DNA of 64,000 bases from an uncultured Collinsella sp. (GCA_902470815.1 CABRHS010000001.1:128327-192326), one strand, 5' to 3'; shown: positions 55,160 to 63,847, numbered from the stretch's first letter. Numbers and translations: made by a program. The notes: a model not told the origin generated them from the sequence alone.

Positions 55160-57274
55160 ATGCAGGAGGCATGGGAAGGCTTCGAGGGCGGCAATTGGCT
55201 CAACGAGATTGACGTCCGCGACTTCATCCAGAAGAACTACACCCCGTACGAGGGCGACGAGTCGTTCCTCGTGGGCCCCACGGAGCGCACCGTCAAGCTG
55301 TGGGACGACGTCATGTCCCTCCTTCTGAAGGAGCGCGAGCAGGGCGGCGTGCTGGATATGGACACCAAGGTCGTGACCGGTATCCTGTCCCACCCGGCCG
55401 GCTACATCGACGCCGAGCACCCTGAGCGCGAGACGATCGTCGGCCTTCAGACCGACGCCCCGCTCAAGCGCGCCCTGCACGTCAACGGCGGCATCCGCAT
55501 CGCCTGCCAGGCCGCTGCCCAGCACGGCTATGAGGTCGACCCCGAGATCGTCGACTTCTACACCAACAAGCGCAAGACGCACAACGCCGGCGTGTTCGAC
55601 GCCTACACCCCCGAGATGCGCGCCTGCCGCTCCGCCCACATCATCACTGGCCTGCCCGACGGCTACGGCCGCGGCCGCATCATCGGCGATTACCGCCGCG
55701 TCGCCCTCTACGGCGTCGACGCCCTGATCGCCGACAAGGAGGCCCAGAAGGCCTCTACGCCCTCCGTCATGACCGAGGAGACCATCCGCGACCGCGAGGA
55801 GCTCTCCGAGCAGATCCGCTCCCTCAAGCAGCTCATCGAGCTCGGCAAGCTGTACGGCTTCGACATCGCCCGTCCGGCCGCCAACACCCAGGAGGCCATC
55901 CAGTGGATGTACCTCGCCTACCTGGCTTCCGTGAAGGACCAGAACGGCGCCGCCATGTCCATCGGCCGCACCTCCACCTTCATCGACATCTACGCTGAGC
56001 GCGACCTCAAGAACGGCACCTTCACCGAGGAGCAGATCCAGGAGTTCGTGGATCACTTCATCATGAAGCTGCGCATGGTCAAGTTCGCCCGTACCCCGGA
56101 GTACCAGAACCTGTTCTCCGGCGACCCGCAGTGGGTCACCGAGTCCATCGGCGGCATGGGTGTCGACGGCCGTACCCTCGTCACCAAGATGAGCTACCGC
56201 TACCTGCACACCCTCGAGAACATGGGCACCTCCCCGGAGCCCAACCTGACCGTCCTGTGGTCCACTCACCTGCCCCAGGCCTTCAAGGAGTTCTGCGCCA
56301 AGACCTCCATCGCCTCGTCCTCCATCCAGTACGAGAACGACGACGTCATGCGCGTCTACCACGGCGACGACTACGCCATCGCCTGCTGCGTGTCCTCCAT
56401 GCGCGTCGGCAAGGAGATGCAGTTCTTCGGCGCCCGCGCCAACCTGGCCAAGTGCCTCCTGTACGCACTCAACGGCGGTGTGGACGAGGTCTCCAAGAAG
56501 CAGGTCGGCCCCAAGTTCCGTCCGGTTGAGGGCGACACGCTCGACTTCGACGACGTCATGGACAAGTACAGCGACATGATGAAGTGGCTTGCCGGCGTGT
56601 ACGTGAACACGCTGAACGTCATCCACTACATGCATGACAAGTACTGCTACGAGTCCATCCAGATGGCCCTGCACGACAAGGACGTCCACCGCTGGTTCGC
56701 CACCGGCATCGCCGGCCTCTCCGTCGTGGCTGACTCCCTGTCCGCCATCAAGTACGCCAAGGTTCACCCGATCCGCGATGAGCAGGGCGTCATCGTCGAC
56801 TTCGACATCGAGGGCGACTTCCCCAAGTACGGCAACGACGACGACCGCGTCGACGTCCTCGCCCACGACATCGTGCACCAGTTCATGGAGTACATCCGCA
56901 TGAACGACACGTACCGCAACTCGGTGCCCACCACGTCCGTCCTGACCATCACCTCCAACGTGGTGTACGGCCAGAAGACCGGTGCCACCCCCGACGGCCG
57001 TAAGGCCGGCGTGCCGTTCGCCCCGGGTGCCAACCCCATGCACCAGCGCGACACCCATGGTGCCATCGCCTCGCTGTCCTCCGTGTCCAAGCTTCCGTTC
57101 CGCGACGCCCAGGACGGCATCTCCAACACCTTCTCCATCGTGCCGGGCGCGCTCGGCAAGGAGGACCAGGTCATGTTCGGCGATCTCGACCTCGGTGACA
57201 TTGAGTTCGAGAACCCCGTCGCCTGCTGCGACTGCACCGACTCCTCCGCCCCCGAGGGTGCCGAGGACCGCTAA
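55160..57274 (+). CDS. pflB: Pyruvate formate-lyase, catalytic part without glycyl-radical domain
   Basis: Formate C-acetyltransferase converts pyruvate and CoA to acetyl-CoA and formate. W-E-G-F, D-F-I-Q-K-N-Y-T-P-Y-E-G-D at the N terminus and the catalytic pair Cys409-Cys410 in I-A-C-C-V-S are as in E. coli PflB. Similarity continues to F-S-I-V-P-G-A-L-G-K-E-D-Q and then stops; a different tail with C-C-D-C ends the protein at 704 residues instead of about 760. The missing C-terminal domain, with the radical glycine, is the separate gene at 57418. ATG 55160 matches the E. coli N terminus. The activating enzyme is not in the window. Confidence 0.93.
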   Translation: MQEAWEGFEGGNWLNEIDVRDFIQKNYTPYEGDESFLVGPTERTVKLWDDVMSLLLKEREQGGVLDMDTKVVTGILSHPAGYIDAEHPERETIVGLQTDAPLKRALHVNGGIRIACQAAAQHGYEVDPEIVDFYTNKRKTHNAGVFDAYTPEMRACRSAHIITGLPDGYGRGRIIGDYRRVALYGVDALIADKEAQKASTPSVMTEETIRDREELSEQIRSLKQLIELGKLYGFDIARPAANTQEAIQWMYLAYLASVKDQNGAAMSIGRTSTFIDIYAERDLKNGTFTEEQIQEFVDHFIMKLRMVKFARTPEYQNLFSGDPQWVTESIGGMGVDGRTLVTKMSYRYLHTLENMGTSPEPNLTVLWSTHLPQAFKEFCAKTSIASSSIQYENDDVMRVYHGDDYAIACCVSSMRVGKEMQFFGARANLAKCLLYALNGGVDEVSKKQVGPKFRPVEGDTLDFDDVMDKYSDMMKWLAGVYVNTLNVIHYMHDKYCYESIQMALHDKDVHRWFATGIAGLSVVADSLSAIKYAKVHPIRDEQGVIVDFDIEGDFPKYGNDDDRVDVLAHDIVHQFMEYIRMNDTYRNSVPTTSVLTITSNVVYGQKTGATPDGRKAGVPFAPGANPMHQRDTHGAIASLSSVSKLPFRDAQDGISNTFSIVPGALGKEDQVMFGDLDLGDIEFENPVACCDCTDSSAPEGAEDR

Positions 57275-57308
57275 GGTCGAGGCGGCATTTGGCTGCATGT
57301 AATGTTTC

Positions 57309-57340
57309 CGTGCCGGTCGTATTTTTAACGCACCGGCACG
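57309..57340 (+). other. Hairpin between pflB and the glycyl-radical gene
   Basis: CGTGCCGGT/ACCGGCACG with a U-rich loop but no U-tract after it. Directly downstream, TGTTATACT (57350-57358) looks like an extended -10 box, so the small gene may have its own promoter as well as readthrough from pflB. Confidence 0.5.
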
Positions 57341-57417
57341 GTATCCACTGTTATACTATCGGTAACAATTCCTACTCTGGCGCGCAGGTCGCACCAATGG
57401 TTTAGAAGGAGAGCACC

Positions 57418-57669
57418 ATGAAGGTCGCTGACATCCCGCAGTCCCAGGCCGACAATCTCGTGAGCATGATCGACGCTTACGCTGAGAAGGGTGGCCACCA
57501 CCTGAACGTCAACGTGTTCAACCGCGACACGCTGCTCGACGCCCAGGCTCACCCTGAGAAGTACCCCCAGCTCACCGTTCGCGTTTCCGGCTACGCCGTG
57601 AACTTCCACAACCTCACCAAGGCTCAGCAGGACGAGGTCATCTCCCGTACCTTCCACGAGGGCTTCTAA
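57418..57669 (+). CDS. Free-standing glycyl-radical domain of pyruvate formate-lyase (GrcA-like)
   Basis: 83-residue protein equal to the last 60-70 residues of PflB: H-L-N-V-N-V-F-N-R-D, Y-P-Q-L-T-V-R-V-S-G-Y-A-V-N-F and the end I-S-R-T-F. Gly58 in R-V-S-G-Y would carry the radical. In E. coli a similar spare part (GrcA/YfiD) replaces the oxygen-damaged end of a full-length PflB; here the neighbouring PflB has no such domain, so this protein should be an essential subunit. AGAAGGAGAG precedes ATG 57418. A possible separate promoter suggests expression above that of pflB. Confidence 0.92.
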   Translation: MKVADIPQSQADNLVSMIDAYAEKGGHHLNVNVFNRDTLLDAQAHPEKYPQLTVRVSGYAVNFHNLTKAQQDEVISRTFHEGF

Positions 57670-57784
57670 GCTTTCCCAGGCACCTCGCCTTGGTGTTCAA
57701 TCGTCGGACGTCGCATGCTAGGCGTGCGCCCTCCTCTCTCACACCAATCCGAGGCACTTGGAAAACCTAAAACAACCTAAAGCA

Positions 57785-57818
57785 GCCGTCAGTTGGATAA
57801 CCAGCTGGCGGTTTTCTT
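57785..57818 (+). terminator. Terminator after the glycyl-radical gene
   Basis: CCGTCAGTTGG/CCAGCTGGCGG (two G-U pairs) around loop ATAA, followed by TTTTCTT. It lies about 115 bases after the stop. Confidence 0.8.
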
Positions 57819-57845
57819 GTATTGTGCCGTGGATATACAAGAAAA
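57812..57845. repeat. 11-bp perfect inverted repeat
   Basis: TTTTCTTGTAT (57812-57822) and ATACAAGAAAA (57835-57845) with a 12-base spacer, directly after and overlapping the terminator T-run. It could be an operator or the remnant of an insertion. Confidence 0.5.
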
Positions 57846-57850
57846 GCTGA

Positions 57851-58033
57851 AAAACCTGTACAAACGAACAGCTAATCCTGCGTAGCTCCGGCTTGGCAAA
57901 GCACGTGGTTCCGCCTGTCTCGCTCATTTTGGCTACCGAAAAAGACCGCTATATCTCTCATCTTGCGGCGTTTCGGCATGACGAGGACGATGCCACTTCA
58001 ACTTGGTTGACGTGCACGAACGATTGGATTTAG
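57851..58033 (+). pseudogene. Remnant of a Fic-family protein (C-terminal fragment)
   Basis: A frame without start codon reads G-L-A-K-H-V-V-P-P-V-S-L-I-L-A-T-E-K-D and then Y-I-S-H-L-A-A-F-R-H, ending in W-L-T-C-T-N-D-W-I and a stop. This resembles the region after the catalytic motif of actinobacterial Fic (AMP-transferase) proteins, typically with a P-I-S-L-x-L-A and Y-I-x-x-L-x-A-F-R-H pattern. The catalytic part is missing and the other frames are broken by stops, so it is a decayed gene piece. The match is from memory of the family and moderate. Confidence 0.45.
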
Positions 58034-58237
58034 TACTTCTCAAATGCGATGATCGAGGCTGCGGATCGTGCCGCATGTTTGAAGAGCTGATGCACGATAA
58101 GGTTCGCAGCACTCACCGGGTTCATGTAAGTGGCGATGGGGAAGCGCTCCATTTGGCTATAACCGGAATTGCAGGCCTGTGTTGCGGTATGCTTTACTTT
58201 CATGAAAACGGATGACATGCAGATGGGGGAGGGCTCT
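58034..58237. other. Upstream region of the sucrose-locus lacI gene
   Basis: About 200 bases. A frame reading from TTG 58003 to 58215 encodes a Cys-rich peptide but has no ribosome-binding site and is probably not a gene. The 3' end holds a likely -10 box TATGCT (58188-58193) and the operator at 58202-58218. Confidence 0.4.
58202..58218 (+). promoter_or_regulatory. Operator of the sucrose-locus lacI gene
   Basis: ATGAAAACGGATGACAT differs by one or two bases from the two sites before the first GH32 gene (59347-59379). It begins 8 bases after a possible -10 box, so the repressor would block its own gene. Confidence 0.6.
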
Positions 58238-59248
58238 ATGGTTCGCGAGGCTGCACGTTCGAAGGATGCCGGAAAGCCGGGCATCAAGGAGGTCGCAGCT
58301 GCGGCGGGGGTTTCTCCAACGACGGTTTCTCGTGTTCTTAACAATCGTGGGTACATTAGTCAAGAGACTCGCGACAAGGTCCATGCGGCAATGGAGCGCA
58401 TCAATTATGCGCCCAACGATATAGCGCGCGCTATGCTCAACGGTCGTCTGAACCTCGTGGGCATGATCGTTCCCTTTGTCAGCAGTCCCTTTCATGGCGA
58501 GGTCGTACAGGTCGTTGAGCGCACATTGGCAGAAAACGGTTTCAAGATGCTTCTCTGTAACAGCGCATGCCGTCCCGACCTTGAACGTTCCTATATCGAC
58601 ATGCTTCGGCGTAACATGGTGGACGGCGTTATCGTCAACTCGCTCAACATCGGTGCAGGGGCATATGCCGAGATGGGTTTGAGCTTGGTTGGCATCGATT
58701 GTGATTTGGGCGAGGGTTCGGTCCAAATCGCTAGCGATAGCTACAGTATCGGCGAGATCGCCACGCGACGTCTGATTGATGGCGGTTGCTCACGTATCCT
58801 GTGCCTGCGTAACAACAGTCGCATGAGAATGCCCGGCAACAAGCGCTCCGAGGCATACCGCGATGTTGTTGGCGAAGCTGGATTGCCCGCTCTTGTTCGC
58901 GAGGTTGAGTTTGTAAAGCCCGATGATGAGAAGGGCGCTGCTGTCGCAGAGATTCTAGATGAGAACCCTGATGTTGATGGCATCTTTGCCGGTGACGATA
59001 CGATGGCCGCGATTTGTCTTAACGTCATGAAGCAGCGTGGTCTGAGCGCGCCGGATGACATCAAGGTCATTGGGGCGGATGGCGCTCGTCGCACGATGAC
59101 CTTTATGCCCGAGCTTACAACCGTGCGGCAAGACATTGATCGGATCGGCGGGCTTGCAGCAGAATCGATCATAGCTCTCATTAACGGCGAGAAGCCCAAA
59201 TCGGATATACAGCTTCCCGTTGAGCTCATTGAGGGCAAGACCGCCTAG
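58238..59248 (+). CDS. LacI family regulator of the sucrose/fructan locus
   Basis: LacI/GalR repressor of 336 residues: helix-turn-helix G-I-K-E-V-A-A-A-A-G-V-S-P-T-T-V-S-R-V-L-N at about residues 14-34, then a sensor domain with F-A-G-D-D-T-M-A-A. GGGGAGGG lies 4 bases before ATG 58238; upstream in-frame starts lack such a site. Its own promoter and that of the GH32 gene 180 bases downstream carry the same ATGAAAACG(N)TTGACA-type operator, so it very probably represses both, with sucrose or a phosphorylated product as inducer. Confidence 0.9.
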   Translation: MVREAARSKDAGKPGIKEVAAAAGVSPTTVSRVLNNRGYISQETRDKVHAAMERINYAPNDIARAMLNGRLNLVGMIVPFVSSPFHGEVVQVVERTLAENGFKMLLCNSACRPDLERSYIDMLRRNMVDGVIVNSLNIGAGAYAEMGLSLVGIDCDLGEGSVQIASDSYSIGEIATRRLIDGGCSRILCLRNNSRMRMPGNKRSEAYRDVVGEAGLPALVREVEFVKPDDEKGAAVAEILDENPDVDGIFAGDDTMAAICLNVMKQRGLSAPDDIKVIGADGARRTMTFMPELTTVRQDIDRIGGLAAESIIALINGEKPKSDIQLPVELIEGKTA

Positions 59249-59346
59249 CTCGCTCTTCGTAAAAACCTTCACATGCCGCAGACAGCCGCTCACCGGTATA
59301 TGCCAACCGTTTGCCGACAAGTTGAACTGCAGAAAGATGTCCTGAT

Positions 59347-59385
59347 ATGAAAACGTTTGACACATGAAAACGATTGACATATCTT
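59347..59385 (+). promoter_or_regulatory. Promoter with two tandem operators before the GH32 operon
   Basis: ATGAAAACGTTTGACA (59347-59362) and ATGAAAACGATTGACA (59364-59379) are direct repeats 17 bp apart. TTGACA at 59357-59362 and TATCTT at 59380-59385 form a promoter with 17-bp spacing, so the operators cover the -35 box and spacer. Confidence 0.72.
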
Positions 59386-59427
59386 TCGCTCGTGCCGAGT
59401 TCGTATTTTGTGGGAAGGAAGCATCGG

Positions 59428-60810
59428 ATGCACAAGGTGTACTATCAGCCTGAGGGAGTTTGGGTGGGCGACATCATGCCGTACGGCGAGGATGGCACGT
59501 TCTATCTCTATCACCAGCGCGATACGCGCAACCCCGGCCCCTTTGGCGAGCCCTTTGGCTGGTCGCTTGCCACGACCAAAGACTTCATCAACTACAAAGA
59601 CTTTGGCGAGAGCCTCGAGCGCGGTGGCGACGAGGAAGTTGACCAGTACGTTTATGCCGGCACGGTGTTCAAGGTGGGCGACGAGTACCATGCTCTCTAC
59701 ACCGGCTGCAACCGCGATAAGGTTAGCGCTCGCTTGATGAAGCAGGTTCTTCTTCATGCCACGAGCGACGACGCCGTTACGTGGGAGAAGAACATTGCAG
59801 AGACCCTGCTTCCTCCCCAAGAGGGCTACGACGATCGTAATTGGCGCGATCCCTTTGTTCTTTGGGATGAGGAGAACGAGGAGTACATGCTCATCCTTGG
59901 CACGCGCGTTGGCGAGGACAAGCACCTTATGACTGGCCGACTGGTCAAGTTCACCTCCAAGGATCTCACCAACTGGGAGTTCCAGGGCGACTGGTGGAAT
60001 CCGGGCCTGTACACCATGTTTGAGATGCCTGATCTCTTTAAGATGGGCGACTGGTGGTATCTGGTGTTCTCTGAGTACAGTGATGGCAACAAGACCCGTT
60101 ACCGCATGTCTCGCTCTATCAACGGTCCTTGGATCACTCCTGCGGACGATTCCTTCGATGGCCGTGCGTATTATGCCGCACGTACCGCATTTGACGGCGA
60201 GCGTCGCGTTCTCTTTGGTTGGGTTCCTACGCGTGACGAGGGCGGCGACCCCAGCTCTTACCTGTGGGGTGGCACCTTTATGCCCCTCGAGATTGTTCAG
60301 CGTGCCGACGGAACGCTCGGCACCAAGCTCCCCGACAGCATGCTTGGCGCCTTTGGCGAGGCTAAGGCAGTCGAGGCCTTTGAGCTTTCCTGCGAGTCGG
60401 GAAAGGTCGAGCAGGTGCTCGCTGCGGATGCCGGTTCCACCTATATGCTCGACGCCGACATCGAGCTCGCCGGTGACGCTGCTGGCTTCTCGGTGAAGTT
60501 TGCCGAGGACGCCGAGTCCGGTCTTGCCTATGAGTTCCGCGCCAACCTGCGTGAGGGCAAGCTCGAGTTTACGGCTGCCCCCCAGTATCCATGGTTCCAG
60601 GTCAACAACATGGGCCTCGAGCGTCCGTTGTTCTTTAAGGGCGAGGGCGCTCACCATGTGCGCCTGGTCGTTGACGACGATATCGCGACCATCTTCGTCG
60701 ATGATGTCGCGCTTAACGCGCGCTTCTGCAACAAGCAGGGCCAGGGCGTGGCATTTACCGTTACCGATGGTACGTTGAGTTGCTCGTCGGCAACGATTGC
60801 AAGGCTCTAG
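59428..60810 (+). CDS. GH32-family glycosidase, divergent active site
   Basis: Five-bladed propeller glycosidase of 460 residues related to GH32. The usual W-M-N-D-P-N-G is replaced by V-W-V-G-D-I-M-P-Y-G, in which Asp15 is the likely nucleophile; N-W-R-D-P-F-V is the RDP motif and F-E-M-P-D-L-F the E-C-P motif with Cys replaced by Met and the acid/base Glu retained. The C-terminal beta-sandwich is present (about 310-460). No signal peptide. First gene after the tandem operators. It may act on a fructan oligomer or fructosyl derivative different from the substrate of the normal GH32 encoded at 62.4 kb. Confidence 0.82.
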   Translation: MHKVYYQPEGVWVGDIMPYGEDGTFYLYHQRDTRNPGPFGEPFGWSLATTKDFINYKDFGESLERGGDEEVDQYVYAGTVFKVGDEYHALYTGCNRDKVSARLMKQVLLHATSDDAVTWEKNIAETLLPPQEGYDDRNWRDPFVLWDEENEEYMLILGTRVGEDKHLMTGRLVKFTSKDLTNWEFQGDWWNPGLYTMFEMPDLFKMGDWWYLVFSEYSDGNKTRYRMSRSINGPWITPADDSFDGRAYYAARTAFDGERRVLFGWVPTRDEGGDPSSYLWGGTFMPLEIVQRADGTLGTKLPDSMLGAFGEAKAVEAFELSCESGKVEQVLAADAGSTYMLDADIELAGDAAGFSVKFAEDAESGLAYEFRANLREGKLEFTAAPQYPWFQVNNMGLERPLFFKGEGAHHVRLVVDDDIATIFVDDVALNARFCNKQGQGVAFTVTDGTLSCSSATIARL

Positions 60811-60855
60811 CAGGGCATTAATCTAGTCGTATCGTAATCAAGATTGGAATGGGGC

Positions 60856-62307
60856 ATGGATTACAAAGAGATATCTCAATCGGTCGTTGATAACATCGGC
60901 GGTCTGGAGAACATCGAGGGTGCCACGCACTGCGTCACGCGTCTTCGCTTGGTGCTCAAAGATACGAGCAAATATAACAAGGCTGCGCTCGAGAATATCG
61001 ATGGGGTCAAAGGTGTGCTCTACAACAGCGGTCAGCTCATGATCATCTTTGGCACCGGTACCGTTAACAAGGTCTACGACGCCTTTATGGAGTTGACCGG
61101 CGTTAAGGAGATAAGCGCTTCCGAGGTCAAGGGCACCGAAGCGGACAAGAAGGGCAAGTTCTTCTCGATTCTCAAGGTGTTCTCCGACATCTTCATTCCC
61201 ATTATTCCGGCTTTCGTTGGCGCTGCCATCATCATCGGTCTCAAGTCACTGATTGTGGCCAATGGGCTCTTCGGCATGGAGGGCAGCCTCGCCGATCACA
61301 GCGAGCTCCTCAAGAATGTTGCGAGCTTCTTCGGCATTATCGCTACCACCTTCGATTATCTGCCCGTCCTGGTCATGTACAGCGCAGTTAAGCGGTTTGG
61401 CGGTAACCCGATCCTGGGCATCCTCGTAGGTATCGTCATGGTTCACCCGAGCCTTATGAACCGCAACACGTTCGTTCTGGATCCGTCGGGCGCCGAGTAC
61501 TGGAACTTCGGTCCGCTCTCTATTCCTATGGTCGCCTTCCAGGGTGGCGTGTTCCCCGCGATTCTGACCGCTTGGTTCATGGCTAAGGTCGAGAAGCTTG
61601 CCCAGAAGTACATTCCCGAGGTTGTCTCGTTCGTGTTCGTTCCGACCGTTACCCTTATCCTTGCCAACGTTGCCCTATTCACCGTGTTTGGGCCGCTTGG
61701 CAACTTGATTGGTGACGTGCTCGCCGGCGTGATTGATGTGCTGTATAACAGGATGGGTGTATTTGGAGCCTTTGTCTTCGCTACATTCCTGCAGCCGCTT
61801 GTTGTGACCGGTACGCATCAGTTCATCCAAGGCATCGAGGCCAACCTCGTCGCCACGACTGGCTTCAACTATATTCAGGCCATCTGGTCCGTCTCCATCA
61901 TCGCTCAGGGCGGCGGTGCCATCGGCATGTACCTCATCCATAAGAAGCAGTCCAAAGAGCGCAGCATCTGCATGTCTTCCTTTATCCCGACGTTGGTCGG
62001 CATCTCGGAGCCCGCAATCTTTGCCGCCAACATGCGTTATTCGATCATTCCGTTCATCTGCTCGTGCATCGGTGCAGGATGCGGCGGTGCTTTCGTCAAG
62101 CTTTTCGAGGTTCGCGCTATCGGCCAAGGATTGACCGGGGTGCTCGGCCTGCTGATCGTCACCCCCGAGACGCTCGTGTGGTATGTGGTCGGTAACCTTA
62201 TCGCCTTCTTTGTGCCGATCATTTTGATTCTCGCTTATAACAAGGCCAAGGGTGTTCCGACCACCGATGAAGAGGGCGCAGGCGCCGGTTTCGATGTCAG
62301 TTTCTAG
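60856..62307 (+). CDS. PTS sucrose-type permease EIIBC
   Basis: Fused IIB-IIC permease of 483 residues, sucrose/beta-glucoside family. The IIB phosphocysteine is Cys26 in T-H-C-V-T-R-L-R-L; IIC has about ten helices with G-I-S-E-P-A-I-F. No IIA domain. It would take up and phosphorylate sucrose to sucrose 6-phosphate, which the downstream GH32 enzyme can split; assignment to sucrose rests on these neighbours. ATG 60856 is chosen over ATG 60844 by position relative to homologues; both have only a weak GGAATGGGG-like site. Confidence 0.9.
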   Translation: MDYKEISQSVVDNIGGLENIEGATHCVTRLRLVLKDTSKYNKAALENIDGVKGVLYNSGQLMIIFGTGTVNKVYDAFMELTGVKEISASEVKGTEADKKGKFFSILKVFSDIFIPIIPAFVGAAIIIGLKSLIVANGLFGMEGSLADHSELLKNVASFFGIIATTFDYLPVLVMYSAVKRFGGNPILGILVGIVMVHPSLMNRNTFVLDPSGAEYWNFGPLSIPMVAFQGGVFPAILTAWFMAKVEKLAQKYIPEVVSFVFVPTVTLILANVALFTVFGPLGNLIGDVLAGVIDVLYNRMGVFGAFVFATFLQPLVVTGTHQFIQGIEANLVATTGFNYIQAIWSVSIIAQGGGAIGMYLIHKKQSKERSICMSSFIPTLVGISEPAIFAANMRYSIIPFICSCIGAGCGGAFVKLFEVRAIGQGLTGVLGLLIVTPETLVWYVVGNLIAFFVPIILILAYNKAKGVPTTDEEGAGAGFDVSF

Positions 62308-62347
62308 CTCGAGTCGGTCTGGTAATTGATGGGTTTGCCCGTCTGGG

Positions 62348-62382
62348 AGGGCGCTCGGTTCATACGAGCCGAGCGCCCTTTC
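62348..62382 (+). terminator. Terminator or attenuator between EIIBC and GH32
   Basis: Perfect 11-bp stem AGGGCGCTCGG/CCGAGCGCCCT with a 10-base loop, followed by TTCT. It lies 22 bases before the next start codon, so the GH32 gene probably depends on readthrough. Confidence 0.7.
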
Positions 62383-62404
62383 TCGCACATGAGAAGGTGA
62401 TGAA

Positions 62405-63847
62405 ATGTTCGATCAGAAAAAAAGAGTGACACGTTCGGATTATGAGCTGTGGCGCACGGGAGAAGATGAGGCGGCGGCTCGTATCGCGGCAGACCCGGAT
62501 AGACTCGCCTTTCATATCGAACCCGAGCTCGGCTGGCTCAACGACCCCAATGGTCTGGTTCAGGTCGGCGACACCTACCACATCTATCATCAGTACGATC
62601 CGTTTGATGCTGTGCACAATGGCTCGGTTCTTTGGAATCATCTCGCGACAAAGGATTTTGTGGAGTACGAGAATTGCGGTCCTGCACTTTTCCCCGATTC
62701 CGATTTGGATGCGAGCGGTGTGTATTCAGGCTCTGCGTTCATACATGATGGTAAGATTCACTTCTTTTATACCGGCAATGTGAAGCATTTTGATCGCGAT
62801 GACTATGACTATGTACTAACGGGACGCGATCAGAACCAAATACATATGGTTGCCGACAGTCCCGATGAGCTGGGCGAGAAGCGAGTTGCAGTAGCTCCGT
62901 GCGATTATCCAGATGATATCGGCACTCATGTGCGCGACCCAAAGATTCTTGAGCACGATGGGACCTATTACATGGTTCTAGGTGCTCGAACAAAAGAGGA
63001 TCGCGGCTGTGTGCTGGTGTACACCTCGAGAGACCTCGAGGCATGGCAGTACGCAACGCGAATTGAGATGGCCGAATCGTTTGGCTATATGTGGGAGTGT
63101 CCCGATCTATTTGAGCTTGATGGCGAGCTTGTATTGGTGTGCTGTCCGCAGGGGGTTCCCGCCGATGGATGGCGATACCACAACGCGCACCAGTGCGTCT
63201 GGTTCCGTGTTGAGGCAGATTGGGGTGCCCCAAGCTTCAAACTTGTGGAGGCGGTTATGCCGCCGATGGTTGATGCGGGTTTTGATTTCTATGCTCCGCA
63301 AACCTTCGTGGATGGCGAGGGCCGCCGTTTGATGATCGGTTGGGCGGGCTGTCCCGATTCGACGTCAGAGAACCCCACTGTTGCGCGCGGATGGCAGTGC
63401 GCGCTGACGGCTCCACGTGCTCTGACCATGCGAGACGGCAGGCTCTGCCAGTGGCCAGCGCGTGAGCTTGAAAAGCTTCGCAGCGCATGCGTGAGCATTG
63501 ATGCCGGAAAGTGTGTCGAGAATCCGGGTCGTCTGTTTGACGCTGTGGTTTCCTGCCAGGGGACAAAGGCACTTCAACTTGCTATTCGAGAGGGCGTGTT
63601 CGTGCGTTATGCAGACGGCATGCTCACGCTCGACATGGGCAAGGAAGGTTACGGACGAGATATGAGGTCGGTTGAGGTCGATAGGCTTCACAATCTGCGT
63701 GTGTTGTCGGATACGACTTTGGTTGAGGTATTTGCCAACGATGGAGAGGTGACGCTTACGAGCCGAACGTATTCGCCTGAGGTGCCCGCGATGGAGCTTC
63801 AGGTTGAGGGTGCGGCCTCGATGGAGTTTTTCTGGCTCTCGCGATAG
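62405..63847 (+). CDS. Sucrose-6-phosphate hydrolase / beta-fructofuranosidase (GH32)
   Basis: GH32 enzyme of 480 residues. All three catalytic motifs are intact: G-W-L-N-D-P-N-G with nucleophile Asp47, V-R-D-P-K, and W-E-C-P-D with the acid/base Glu. No signal peptide, so it hydrolyses imported sucrose 6-phosphate or small fructosides in the cytoplasm. AGAAGGTGATG precedes ATG 62405. Last gene of the locus. Confidence 0.93.
   Translation: MFDQKKRVTRSDYELWRTGEDEAAARIAADPDRLAFHIEPELGWLNDPNGLVQVGDTYHIYHQYDPFDAVHNGSVLWNHLATKDFVEYENCGPALFPDSDLDASGVYSGSAFIHDGKIHFFYTGNVKHFDRDDYDYVLTGRDQNQIHMVADSPDELGEKRVAVAPCDYPDDIGTHVRDPKILEHDGTYYMVLGARTKEDRGCVLVYTSRDLEAWQYATRIEMAESFGYMWECPDLFELDGELVLVCCPQGVPADGWRYHNAHQCVWFRVEADWGAPSFKLVEAVMPPMVDAGFDFYAPQTFVDGEGRRLMIGWAGCPDSTSENPTVARGWQCALTAPRALTMRDGRLCQWPARELEKLRSACVSIDAGKCVENPGRLFDAVVSCQGTKALQLAIREGVFVRYADGMLTLDMGKEGYGRDMRSVEVDRLHNLRVLSDTTLVEVFANDGEVTLTSRTYSPEVPAMELQVEGAASMEFFWLSR

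Noticed and set aside
55037..57298. Very long open frame on the minus strand opposite pflB
   Set aside because: It is the mirror of a GC-rich gene: rich in Val, Gly, His and Asp, no domain pattern, and the plus strand is a clear pyruvate formate-lyase.
57982..58215. Short Cys-rich frame upstream of the sucrose lacI gene
   Set aside because: It has only a TTG start, no ribosome-binding site, overlaps the promoter and operator of the next gene, and shows no family resemblance.
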